Source: Deltaproteobacteria bacterium
Lineage (GTDB): Bacteria > Acidobacteriota > Thermoanaerobaculia > Multivoradales > JAHZIX01
Direction: 5' to 3'
Assembly (NCBI GenBank): GCA_022601195.1
Contig: JAHZIX010000040.1
Span: 1-64,000, forward strand
DNA: 64,000 bases
A program made the position numbers and the translations under genes. Shown one piece after another: positions 52,132-60,195 of the stretch (within the stretch, counting starts at the first letter, position 1; each line of letters begins with the position of its first letter). A model generated the notes under the pieces. The model was not told the DNA's origin and searched no databases. It saw only the letters and a list, made by a program, of their open reading frames with translations.

Positions 52132-52264
52132 AAATAAATAACGGCGCGAGCAGCCCCCCCATAGTTTTGCTCGCGCCGTTGAAAACTTTTTCACTCTCTG
52201 CTTACGGCGAACCGCTTGCTTCGAGTGCGTTACCACCGAACTACATAAGCAAGCGGCGTGCCAG
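52132..52264 (-). ncRNA. Repeat copy 2: possible small structured RNA with intrinsic terminator
   Basis: This copy has the same elements as copy 1, and its GC hairpin is perfect (aacggcgcgagc with gctcgcgccgtt). Position 52171 is T where copy 1 has C, which restores pairing. The two copies are 401 bases apart in the same orientation. Conservation of both stems across the copies suggests selection or a very recent duplication; only a wider genome search can tell. Confidence 0.4.
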
Positions 52265-52652
52265 GTCTAAACCACTAGCCTTTCCTCTTTCCCGATCCTC
52301 GCAGTGACAATCTCTTGTAGCTAAATCCCCGTTTTAGGGTTCCGAAGTGACAATTTTTCTAAGGTGGCTTCTCCATTGAAGAAATTCGCTACCTTGAGGC
52401 GTGGGATTCGGGCATTCGAGGGAATAGTTACTGGACTCAACTGGGAAGGAATGCCCACGAGGCAGAGGTCTTGTGTCTTCTAAGACTCTTCTGTCTTCAT
52501 CCGGGATTCGCGATAGGCGACGGTGAGATTCTCTCCGGCTGAGGTACCAGGCTGGGGCCATTGGCTAGGGGTCTCGAGGGTTTGGCACGCTAGATTCTTC
52601 CGACTCCAGAGCTTTTTCGACTCCGGAGCCTCACCGACTCTGGAGGGAGTCC

Positions 52653-55199
52653 CTATTCCAGGTCTGACAATTGTGCCTGCGCAGCCTTCGTGTCCGGGTG
52701 GTCGGGTCCATGAACGCGGAGTCGATCCTCGACAACCTGTTGGTAGAGGCTGCGAGCGGGTTCGAGCTCGCCCAGATCTCTCAAGACCCCAGCGAGATTG
52801 TTGCTGACCGCGAAAATGTACGGGTGATCAGGACCAAGAATGCGCCTTCCGTCCTCGAGGACCTGTTGGTAGAGACGGCGAGCCGATTCGAGCTCCCCCA
52901 GCTTGTGAAGGCTCCCAGCAAGGTTGTTGGCTGTAGTGAGAGTCTCCGGATGGTCCGGGCCAAGGACCCGTTGTAGATCGTCGAGGACCTGCTGGTAATG
53001 AGTGCGGGCTGATTCGAGCTCCCCCATCTCTTCCAGAACCCCAGCCAGGTTATTGCGGGTGATGAGGACTCTAGGGTGATCCGGGCCAACCAGCCTTTGC
53101 AGAGCCTCGAGGACCTGCTGAAAATGGTCTCGAGCCGATCCGAGATCGCCCAGCTTGCGCAGATTCCCGGCGAGGTTGTGGCGGGTGGAAAGAGTGCTCG
53201 GATGGCCAGCTCCAAGCAGACGGGATTCTTCCTCGAGCACCTGTTGATTGAGGTTGCGAGCCGATTCGAGCTCTCCCAGGTCCTGCAACGCTCCAGCGAG
53301 CATGCCTTGAATGGCTAGCCAGCCCTCTTGAGCTAGCTCTATCCCCTTGTCCCGGAAGGACAAGGCCTCGAGAAACACACTCTTCGCTCTATCAGGCTTT
53401 CCCAACCCCCGCAGCAGGGAACCTTGAAGACTGAGTCCGGTGGCATAGGCAGCGGATACTCTGCCGTACTTAGAGCTCCACAAGCCTAGCGTTTGTTCGA
53501 TATCGGCAAAGGCGTCCCCCAGGCGGCCCACCTCCTTGAGCAAGGTCGCCCTGAGGAAGTGGAAATCCCCCTTTTGCTCCAGGGGAATGCCCTTTTTCTG
53601 AGCCCCATAGACTTCCAACAAAGCCAAACGGCGAAAGATCGGCTGGTGCCCGGCCCCCCTCACTTCCTGCCAAAGGGCTTCGGGGTCCATTCGGCCCGAC
53701 TCCAGTGCTTCACTGATGGATTCTTGGAGGGCGTCTACCTCGAGGTGGCCTACCCACCAGGCGAGCTTGTGGCGGTAGGGGGCCTGCTCTTCCTGATTCA
53801 GATAAGCGGCTAGGTTCAGGAAGAGCTGGGCAACGGCTCGGGTGCGAACCTCGATTCTGCTCTGGAAAGATTCGAGCATTTCTCTGGCTCTCGCTTCCTG
53901 CTCCCAGACTTGCAGCTGGGCAGCGAGGCTATCCGGAAGAAGGCGGCTTTGAAACCGATAGATCCAGATTCCGGGAAAGCCGGAATGATCGCTACGGGGC
54001 TCCTCAAAGAGGCCTCGACCCTCTGCCGGGAGCAAATGGTCGTCCACCAGGTCGACGAGCTCCTCGATGCGCTCCGGACTGACTTGCATGGACCCGAGAA
54101 CCAATTCAGCCGGAACGAGATCCCCACAAAGGCAAGCTCGGAAAAGGAACTCCTTCAGGTCTTCGAAGTCCCCCAGGGTCGAAAGCCGAGTTTCCCAAAC
54201 CTCCCAGGACTCCTCGGAAAACGCCGGGGCCAGCTCGGAGAGGTCCTCCGAAGGGAGGTGCCAGATTCCGTCCCGGTCTTCTCGGAGAAGGTCCTGTTTG
54301 ACCAGGTCGAAGACTCTTCCCATCACCGCCATGGGCAATCCTCTGCTCGAGCGGTAGAGCTCCTTGGCCAGGGCCTCGGGGAATCGGTTCTTGGGAAAAC
54401 GTTGGCGCAGCAGATAGAGAATCTCCGGCACCTTCAGCGGCTCAAATCGAAGCTGAGCGGCTGGGACGCGAGTGTTCACCTCCAGGGTGCCGGGACGGCA
54501 GGAGAGAGCCAAGGTCAGCCCCGGTTCCGCCTGGGCGACTCCCAGCAGCCAGCGCCTCAGCGGATCGACCAGCTCTTCCGCCCGATCGACGAATAGAAGA
54601 ACCGGGCCACGGCGAGCGAGAAATCGGAAGAAGTCTCTCAACACCTTGCGGGGAAGCTCGGAAGGGGTGGCAACCCGATCTTCCGGCAACTGGATTTGCT
54701 GGAACGCGCGAGCTGGGTCCTGAAGCTGAAGGAGCACAGAAATCAGTAGAGCACTCGACCACTCCCCGATCGTTGCCAGGGCATGTCGACCGAAGCCGAG
54801 AAGACTCCCCAGAAGCTCTTGGTCTTCCAGCCGGAGCTGAACGTATTGCTCCTTGGTGAACCTCTCGATAGCTCCCGGTACATCCGGCTCGAAAGAAGCG
54901 AGATCGATGTAGAGCCCTCGCGCCTCGTGGCCGGTTCGGCGGAGGTCAAAAACCACCGACTCCACCGCATACCGGCGAGCCGCCCCCGGGAAACCCTCGA
55001 GTAGGACGACGCTGGGTCGATCTTCTCTAGGCCGGTCCTCTGTGAGGCTGCCCTCGGCGGGGCTGGCTTCCGGGTCACTTTCGGGCAGGCTCGCCAGCAC
55101 GAGACTCTTCAGCTCTTCGAGGTGCTCTTCCCGTTGGAAGTTGTAGCGGCCATAGCGGTCTATCGGGGAAAGGTCTTCCCACCTACTGGTTGGATCCAT
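52653..55199 (-). CDS. NTPase-like protein with kinesin-light-chain TPR array
   Basis: The 848-residue protein has an N-terminal STAND/AAA-like region (residues about 20-330) with a Walker B-like strand (GPVLLFVDRAEELVD) and GLTLALSCRPGTL. The expected Walker A is replaced by VVLLEGFPGAARRYAVESV, lacking the G-K-T/S. A helical middle follows, and then five to six TPR units of exactly 42 residues (LGELESARRLYQQVLEDGRR, LGPDHPYIFAVSNNLAGVLR) at the C-terminus. The ATG at 55199 has AGGA six bases upstream; a GTG nine codons earlier is possible. Such layouts are found in NB-ARC/TPR sensors and in regulators. With a broken P-loop it may bind rather than hydrolyse nucleotide. Confidence 0.75.
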   Translation of the reverse strand: MDPTSRWEDLSPIDRYGRYNFQREEHLEELKSLVLASLPESDPEASPAEGSLTEDRPREDRPSVVLLEGFPGAARRYAVESVVFDLRRTGHEARGLYIDLASFEPDVPGAIERFTKEQYVQLRLEDQELLGSLLGFGRHALATIGEWSSALLISVLLQLQDPARAFQQIQLPEDRVATPSELPRKVLRDFFRFLARRGPVLLFVDRAEELVDPLRRWLLGVAQAEPGLTLALSCRPGTLEVNTRVPAAQLRFEPLKVPEILYLLRQRFPKNRFPEALAKELYRSSRGLPMAVMGRVFDLVKQDLLREDRDGIWHLPSEDLSELAPAFSEESWEVWETRLSTLGDFEDLKEFLFRACLCGDLVPAELVLGSMQVSPERIEELVDLVDDHLLPAEGRGLFEEPRSDHSGFPGIWIYRFQSRLLPDSLAAQLQVWEQEARAREMLESFQSRIEVRTRAVAQLFLNLAAYLNQEEQAPYRHKLAWWVGHLEVDALQESISEALESGRMDPEALWQEVRGAGHQPIFRRLALLEVYGAQKKGIPLEQKGDFHFLRATLLKEVGRLGDAFADIEQTLGLWSSKYGRVSAAYATGLSLQGSLLRGLGKPDRAKSVFLEALSFRDKGIELAQEGWLAIQGMLAGALQDLGELESARNLNQQVLEEESRLLGAGHPSTLSTRHNLAGNLRKLGDLGSARDHFQQVLEALQRLVGPDHPRVLITRNNLAGVLEEMGELESARTHYQQVLDDLQRVLGPDHPETLTTANNLAGSLHKLGELESARRLYQQVLEDGRRILGPDHPYIFAVSNNLAGVLRDLGELEPARSLYQQVVEDRLRVHGPDHPDTKAAQAQLSDLE

Positions 55200-55316
55200 G
55201 ATGATTCCTATTCCCTCTTCGCCCACTTCGGGCCGTTGTTCGGATCACCGGGTTAGACCTGAAGGGCCAAGGTGTACCGGAAAAGCCTGGGTGTACCAGA
55301 AACGTAGTTCAGCCCC

Positions 55317-56087
55317 CTAGGGAACCTCATCTTCCACCTGGAGATACCTCCTCAACCAGGCGGTGCCGAAGTAGAACGGCACCGTATCCACCGCGGCGAC
55401 GGCAAATTTGAAGAAATATCCCGTCAGGATGAAGGTCCAGAGCTGGGGCCAGAGGGGGTTTTCCGGGTCCACGGGAAGGCTGTGAGCGTAGAAGTGGGTG
55501 ATGGTGATCACCGCGAAAGTATCTACGAACTGGCTCACCATGGTGGAAGCGTTGTTGCGCAACCACAGGTGACGCCCCTTGGTGAGGCGCTTCCAGAAAT
55601 GAAATAGGTGGACATCGCAGAGTTGGGCCGCCAGATAGGCCAGCATGGAGGCGACCACCGCTCCCAAGGTCAGGCGACGCAATTCGAAGAACAGAGGCAG
55701 GCGGCCGGCGGCGTCGGGCACGGCGCTGTCGAACCCCGGCAATGCTCCCCCAATCCAGATGATCAAAATCAACCAAATGTTAACCAAGAATCCCACCCAG
55801 ACGAGAAAGTTGGCGCGTCGCCTTCCGTAGATCTCGGAAATGAAGTCGGTACACAGAAAGGTCAGTGGATAGGGCAGCACCCCCACGGCCAGTGGCATTG
55901 GGATCTGAAAACCGAAAAGCTCGAAACTGAGGTCGAGGAAGCGAGTTACGCCGAGAATGTTGAGCATGGTCATGGAACCCAAAAACAGGCCCGCCATGAT
56001 GAGGAAGACTCGTTCTCTACGCCGCTGGATGACCTGATCAGAAAGATCGCCGGAGGTTTCTAGGAACATAGGAGGCAGGGTACCCAT
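55317..56087 (-). CDS. yhhQ: Queuosine precursor transporter (VUT family)
   Basis: The 256-residue protein has six or so membrane helices with the family patterns NILGVTRFLDLSF, VLPYPLTFLCTDFISEIYGRR, SMLAYLAAQLCDVHLFHFWK and NNASTMVSQFVDTFAVI. VUT/YhhQ proteins import preQ0/preQ1 for tRNA queuosine. The start at 56087 is picked because longer starts add a charged Ser/Arg-rich stretch that is unlike the family; an ATG at 56069 is also possible and no ribosome-binding site decides. It is divergent from the mlaE operon. Confidence 0.85.
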   Translation of the reverse strand: MGTLPPMFLETSGDLSDQVIQRRRERVFLIMAGLFLGSMTMLNILGVTRFLDLSFELFGFQIPMPLAVGVLPYPLTFLCTDFISEIYGRRRANFLVWVGFLVNIWLILIIWIGGALPGFDSAVPDAAGRLPLFFELRRLTLGAVVASMLAYLAAQLCDVHLFHFWKRLTKGRHLWLRNNASTMVSQFVDTFAVITITHFYAHSLPVDPENPLWPQLWTFILTGYFFKFAVAAVDTVPFYFGTAWLRRYLQVEDEVP

Positions 56088-56262
56088 CTGCAACGGCAGC
56101 GTCAACGAGGATCGTCCAGCAACAGCGAGGGCTCTTCGGCTGTAGGGGCGGCTGTAGGGGCGGCTCCAGTCCACCCCATAGCTTGCCAGAGAGGTCGATC
56201 TTTGAGCTCGAAGCGACTCCTCTGCCGCCAACCTACTCAATTTGTTCTACTCTAGGCGTCGC

Positions 56263-57021
56263 ATGGGACCGATACGACAGCTCTTCGAAACGCTCTTCAC
56301 GGAGGTGGGTCGACTGACCCTTCTCTTGTGGCGAGTGCTGGTTTGGACACCTCGACCTCCCTATGACCCCCGTCAGTTGCTGGAGCAGATGGTGAGGATC
56401 GGCATTCAATCCGTTCCCGTAGTCCTGCTGACGGCGATGTTCACGGGCATGGTCATGGCCATTCAGACCTACCGCGTGCTGGTGCGATTCAGCGCCGAGG
56501 CCTATGTGGGATCGTTGGTATCTCTATCCATGGTCCGGGAACTGGCCTGCGTTCTCAGCGCTCTGATGATCGCTGGCCGCTGTGGTTCCGCCATGGGAGC
56601 GGAGTTGGGCACCATGCGAGTCACCGAACAGATCGATGCCTTGGAGGTTTTGGCCACGGACCCCATCCACTACCTCGTGGTGCCGCGGGTCTGGGCGACG
56701 ACCCTCATGCTTCCCCTACTGGTGGGCATCGCCGACGCGGTGGGCATCTTTGGCGGCTACCTGGTAGCGGTGGTGATGATGGGAACCAACCCGGTGACCT
56801 ACATGGCCAATACCTTCCAATTCATGGAGCTGACCGATCTCACCTCCGGCCTCATCAAGGCAGCGGTGTTCGGATTGATCATCGCCACCGTGGGCTGCCA
56901 GAAGGGCTTCTACACCACCGGTGGAGCGGCAGGGGTTGGCAAGGCCACCACCCAAGCCGTAGTGACCGCGAGCATCGCCGTGCTGATCGCTGACTTCTTT
57001 CTCACCAAGATCCTGTTTTGA
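56263..57021 (+). CDS. mlaE: MlaE-family ABC transporter permease
   Basis: The 252-residue protein has MlaE motifs: IGIQSVPVVLLTAMFTGMV, RELACVLSALMIAGRCGSAM, GAELGTMRVTEQIDALEVL, and about five helices. It forms the membrane core of the MCE lipid transporter that moves phospholipids between the membranes. The ATG at 56263 is preferred over a TTG seven codons earlier. The downstream ATPase gene overlaps by TTGA. Confidence 0.9.
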   Translation: MGPIRQLFETLFTEVGRLTLLLWRVLVWTPRPPYDPRQLLEQMVRIGIQSVPVVLLTAMFTGMVMAIQTYRVLVRFSAEAYVGSLVSLSMVRELACVLSALMIAGRCGSAMGAELGTMRVTEQIDALEVLATDPIHYLVVPRVWATTLMLPLLVGIADAVGIFGGYLVAVVMMGTNPVTYMANTFQFMELTDLTSGLIKAAVFGLIIATVGCQKGFYTTGGAAGVGKATTQAVVTASIAVLIADFFLTKILF

Positions 57022-57893
57022 GCGTGGAACCTACCGGCCCCATCAAGATCCGCCTGGAGCAGATCTTCAAAGCCTTCGGAGAGAAGAAAGTGCTCCGAGG
57101 AGTCGACCTCCAGGTCCACGAAGGGGAGTCCTTGGTGATCCTAGGCGGCTCCGGCACGGGCAAGAGTGTCCTGTTGAAGCATGTCATCGGCTTGCTCAAA
57201 CCCGATTCCGGCACCGTCACCGTAGACGGCACCGACCTCGCCTCTCTGGATTATCGCGAGATCACCCACTTCCGGCGACGCTTCGGCATGGCTTTTCAAG
57301 GTGGAGCACTCTTCGACTCCATGGACGTCTTCCACAACATTGCCTTTCCCCTGGAGCGCACTCGTCGCTTCAACCGCTCGCAGATCAGGGCACGGGTCGA
57401 AGAATGTTTGGCTCTGGTTCGCCTGGAAGGAACAGAAAAGAAAGCCCCCTCGGAGCTCTCTGGCGGCATGCGGCGGCGCATCGGGTTCGCGCGAGCCATC
57501 GCCCTGGAACCTCAAATCCTCCTTTTCGACGAGCCCACCAGCGGTCTCGACCCGGTGATGACGGCGGTCATCGACGATGTGATCCTAGATCTCAAACGCA
57601 CCCTTCAGTCGACCACCATCACCATCACTCACGATATGACCAGTGCCTTTCGCATCGCAGATCGACTGGCCATGCTGCACCACGGCAAGGTCATCGCCGA
57701 AGCCTCCCCCGAGGGTATGAAGAATTCTCCGGATCCCCGGGTGCGCCAATTTATTGAAGGTCGGGCTAACGGCCCGCTCAACGATCACCCGGCCGACGAC
57801 CCGTTCAGCGATCACCCGGCCGACGGCCCGCTCAACGACACCCCGGAGGAGGGGCCGTCCACCAAGACCCGCCCCCCCCAGGAGTCACCATGA
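57018..57893 (+). CDS. mlaF: MlaF-family ABC transporter ATP-binding protein with a repetitive C-terminal tail
   Basis: The 291-residue protein has Walker A GGSGTGKS (43-50), the Q-loop QGGALF (94-99), LSGGM (147-151) and Walker B LLFDEP (168-173). It powers the MCE transporter. After residue about 245 the protein ends in a Pro/Asp-rich tail of near-repeats (NDHPADDPFSDHPADG), not seen in standard MlaF, which may anchor a partner. The start is a TTG at 57018, overlapping the mlaE stop (TTGA); a GTG at 57024 is possible. Confidence 0.9.
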   Translation: MSVEPTGPIKIRLEQIFKAFGEKKVLRGVDLQVHEGESLVILGGSGTGKSVLLKHVIGLLKPDSGTVTVDGTDLASLDYREITHFRRRFGMAFQGGALFDSMDVFHNIAFPLERTRRFNRSQIRARVEECLALVRLEGTEKKAPSELSGGMRRRIGFARAIALEPQILLFDEPTSGLDPVMTAVIDDVILDLKRTLQSTTITITHDMTSAFRIADRLAMLHHGKVIAEASPEGMKNSPDPRVRQFIEGRANGPLNDHPADDPFSDHPADGPLNDTPEEGPSTKTRPPQESP

Positions 57894-58006
57894 CTGGGTT
57901 CGGTTCCTCCAACGACTCTCTCACCCCTCTGCCCCAAGGGGCCGCAGGGCCGCCGCTCTTCCGCAACAGGACACACCCTTCTCAGCCCTGCTCGGCTGGA
58001 AGCTAG
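57890..58006 (+). CDS. Possible 38-residue coupled small ORF between mlaF and mlaD
   Basis: The ATG overlaps the mlaF stop as ATGA and has AGGAG six bases upstream, the same arrangement as other coupled genes here. The peptide (MTGFGSSNDSLTPLPQ...) is Pro/Ser/Gly-rich without a domain. It may be a leader that keeps ribosomes moving to mlaD, or just a chance reading. Confidence 0.25.
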   Translation: MTGFGSSNDSLTPLPQGAAGPPLFRNRTHPSQPCSAGS

Positions 58007-58015
58007 GGAGATCTC

Positions 58016-59473
58016 ATGTCGCAAGCCATCAAAGTCGGAATCTTCGTCACCGTCTGCCTAGCGGTTCTCGCCTATTTGGTCATCAAAGTGGAAGACCTCA
58101 GCCTCCTGGGAGGCGAAGGGCAACGGGTAGTGGCCCTCTTCGACACCGTCGTCGGTCTCGACGACAAGGCCCCGGTGCGCATTGCCGGCGTGCGGGTGGG
58201 GCGCGTTGACGGCATTGGTCTGGAAGGGCAGAAGGCCCGGGTCGAGCTACTCCTGGAAAAGCCTGTGGCTCTCACCGCGGGGAGCCGTGCCAGTGTCTCC
58301 AACGCCGGAATCCTGGGAGACAAGTTCATCCAGCTCATTCTCGGGCCAGCGGACGCTCCCCCACTAGCCGAAGGCGCTGTGCTTCCGGGAGACGCCCCGG
58401 TGTCCTTCGATCAGGCCTTGGCCAAGCTCAATGACCTGGGAGATTCCATCGGCGGGCTGACGGACTCCTTTCAGCAACAAGATTTGGCTCCCGCCATCGG
58501 TCGACTGATCGCCAATCTCGAAGCGACCAGCGCCGACCTACGGGTCTTGATCGGAGCCAATAGCGCCCAAGTGACCGCCACCGTGGGGAACTTCGAACGC
58601 TTCAGCTCGACCTTGGCGGAGCAGCTCCCCACCCTTACCGATCGGTTGGACCAGTTGGTCGCCGGCCTCGGTTCCATGGTGGACGAGAATCGGTCCGACC
58701 TGCGGGACAGCCTGGCTAACCTCCGGGACATCACCGACAACGTGCAGACTTCCGTCGACCACCTCAACTCCATCTCCGGCCAGATCGCCAGTGGCGAAGG
58801 CACCCTCGGCAAGCTGGTGTACAGCGACCAAGCCCACGACAGCCTAGTCTCTACCCTCGACAGTATCGAAGGCGGAGTCGACACCTTGAGTGACACCTTG
58901 GGGCGGCTGAACTCCCTGGAGTTCAAGTTGGGACTAGAGGGCTCCTATTTCACCGACATCGAAGAATCTCGCACCGCCCTCAACGTGCAGATTGACTCCC
59001 CGGGGAAAGATCGCTTCTATTTCGTCGAATTGGTAGATGACCCCCGGGGACGAGTGCAGAACCGCACCGAGGTGATCACCACGACCGTCGATGGAGGCCC
59101 CCCCGAGCGGCGCACCATCGAGACCTCCACTTCCAAGGACGACTTCACCATCTCGGCCCAATTCGGCTTTCGCCTGGGGCAAGCGGACCTTCGAGCCGGC
59201 CTTTTCGAATCCAGTGGCGGCGGAGCCTTGGACTACCACCTCTGGGACCGACGAGTGAAGCTCTCCCTGGAAGCCTTTGACTTCTCTCGCCAGGAAGATC
59301 TCTCCCCCCGACTACGCCTTACCGGCCGCTACCGGCTCAACGACAGCATCTATGTGGTGGGAGGCTACGATGACCTTCTGGAGAGCGACCGCAGCTCCGT
59401 CTTCCTGGGGGCCGGCATCCGCTGGAGTGACGAGGACCTGAAATACCTCTTGGGGTCGATACCGAAGTTCTAG
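58016..59473 (+). CDS. mlaD: MCE/MlaD-domain substrate-binding protein with C-terminal beta-rich extension
   Basis: The 485-residue protein has one membrane anchor (IKVGIFVTVCLAVLAYLVIK), an MCE domain in residues about 37-115 (RIAGVRVGRVDGIGLEGQKA), a helical segment about 125-295 that can form the usual needle, and a C-terminal beta-rich part (residues 320-485: FTISAQFGFRLGQADLRAGL, RLTGRYRLNDSIYVVGGYDD, SSVFLGAGIRWSDED) ending in Phe. That last part looks like a small outer-membrane barrel, longer than in ordinary MlaD (about 160-180 residues), so the protein may span from inner to outer membrane. GGGAG lies upstream of the ATG. Confidence 0.85.
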   Translation: MSQAIKVGIFVTVCLAVLAYLVIKVEDLSLLGGEGQRVVALFDTVVGLDDKAPVRIAGVRVGRVDGIGLEGQKARVELLLEKPVALTAGSRASVSNAGILGDKFIQLILGPADAPPLAEGAVLPGDAPVSFDQALAKLNDLGDSIGGLTDSFQQQDLAPAIGRLIANLEATSADLRVLIGANSAQVTATVGNFERFSSTLAEQLPTLTDRLDQLVAGLGSMVDENRSDLRDSLANLRDITDNVQTSVDHLNSISGQIASGEGTLGKLVYSDQAHDSLVSTLDSIEGGVDTLSDTLGRLNSLEFKLGLEGSYFTDIEESRTALNVQIDSPGKDRFYFVELVDDPRGRVQNRTEVITTTVDGGPPERRTIETSTSKDDFTISAQFGFRLGQADLRAGLFESSGGGALDYHLWDRRVKLSLEAFDFSRQEDLSPRLRLTGRYRLNDSIYVVGGYDDLLESDRSSVFLGAGIRWSDEDLKYLLGSIPKF

Positions 59474-59508
59474 CGTCCTATGAAGAAGGCCTCCCGCCCC
59501 GGAAGGGA

Positions 59509-60195
59509 TCAGGAAGGAACCGTAGCTGGCTTGCCGTTGTCCTTCGGCCCCAGAGAGAGCAGGTAGGGCACCGCTCGACGCGCCCAGGACTCCGGATCCG
59601 GATAAGCCGCTGCGGCAGCCCCCATGCAGCTCTCCAGCATCTCCGTGCGGATCACTCCAGGGTTGAGCGCCACGGCAGCCAGCCCTGCTGGCAGCTCCTG
59701 GGCCAAGGCCGAGGTCAAACCTTCGATGGCCCACTTACTAGCGCAGTAGGGAGCCACCTCCGGAGAAGTGCTGCGTCCCCATCCAGAGCTGAAATTGACC
59801 ACCACTCCAGTGCCCCGATCGATCATCGCCGGTAGGAAGGCGCGAATCACGTTGGCAACCCCTTTGATGTTGACGTCCACCAGGGTGGAGAATTCCTCCG
59901 CAGGAACCCTCCACAGAGGAGCGTTTCGATTGATCAAGGCAGCGTTATTGATCACCAAATCGGCAGCCCCGGCTCGCTCCTCCACCTCCCTGGCCCAGCC
60001 CTCCACTGCGGCAGGATCGCTCACCTCCACCACCCGGAAGTCATGGTCCCCGCTGAATTCCCGGCGCAGAGCTTCGAGAGCTGGTTCGGAACGACCACAA
60101 CCGAAAATTCGCAGTCCTTGCTTCGCTAATCCCCGGGCCATGGCAAGACCAAGGCCGCGACTGGCTCCCGTCAGGACGACTCCTCGGCGACTCAT
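59509..60195 (-). CDS. Short-chain dehydrogenase/reductase
   Basis: The 228-residue protein has TGASRGLGLAMARGLA (Rossmann T-G-x3-G-x-G), NNAALI, the catalytic S in VNFSSGWGRS and Y-C-A-S-K in PYCASKWAIE. Such enzymes reduce ketones with NADPH. A longer frame to 60720 is the antisense of the peptidase and has no domain; the ATG at 60195 overlaps the stop of the peptidase gene as ATGA. No substrate can be inferred. Confidence 0.88.
   Translation of the reverse strand: MSRRGVVLTGASRGLGLAMARGLAKQGLRIFGCGRSEPALEALRREFSGDHDFRVVEVSDPAAVEGWAREVEERAGAADLVINNAALINRNAPLWRVPAEEFSTLVDVNIKGVANVIRAFLPAMIDRGTGVVVNFSSGWGRSTSPEVAPYCASKWAIEGLTSALAQELPAGLAAVALNPGVIRTEMLESCMGAAAAAYPDPESWARRAVPYLLSLGPKDNGKPATVPS

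Larger units (their letters stand above)
51563..52652. other. 1.09-kb gene-free stretch with two 133-bp repeats
   Basis: Apart from the repeats listed separately, the sequence between and around them (51864-52131 and 52265-52652) shows no credible gene. The short minus-strand frames that cross each repeat (67 and 80 codons) are alike only because the repeats are. A Ser/Leu-rich stretch of 80 codons before the TPR gene end is not convincing. Confidence 0.5.

Noticed and set aside
51731..52264. tRNA genes or integron attC sites in the 133-bp repeats
   Set aside because: There is no anticodon arm or full acceptor stem for a tRNA; the RYYYAAC/GTTRRRY core sites of attC are not in place, and no integrase or cassette gene is present.
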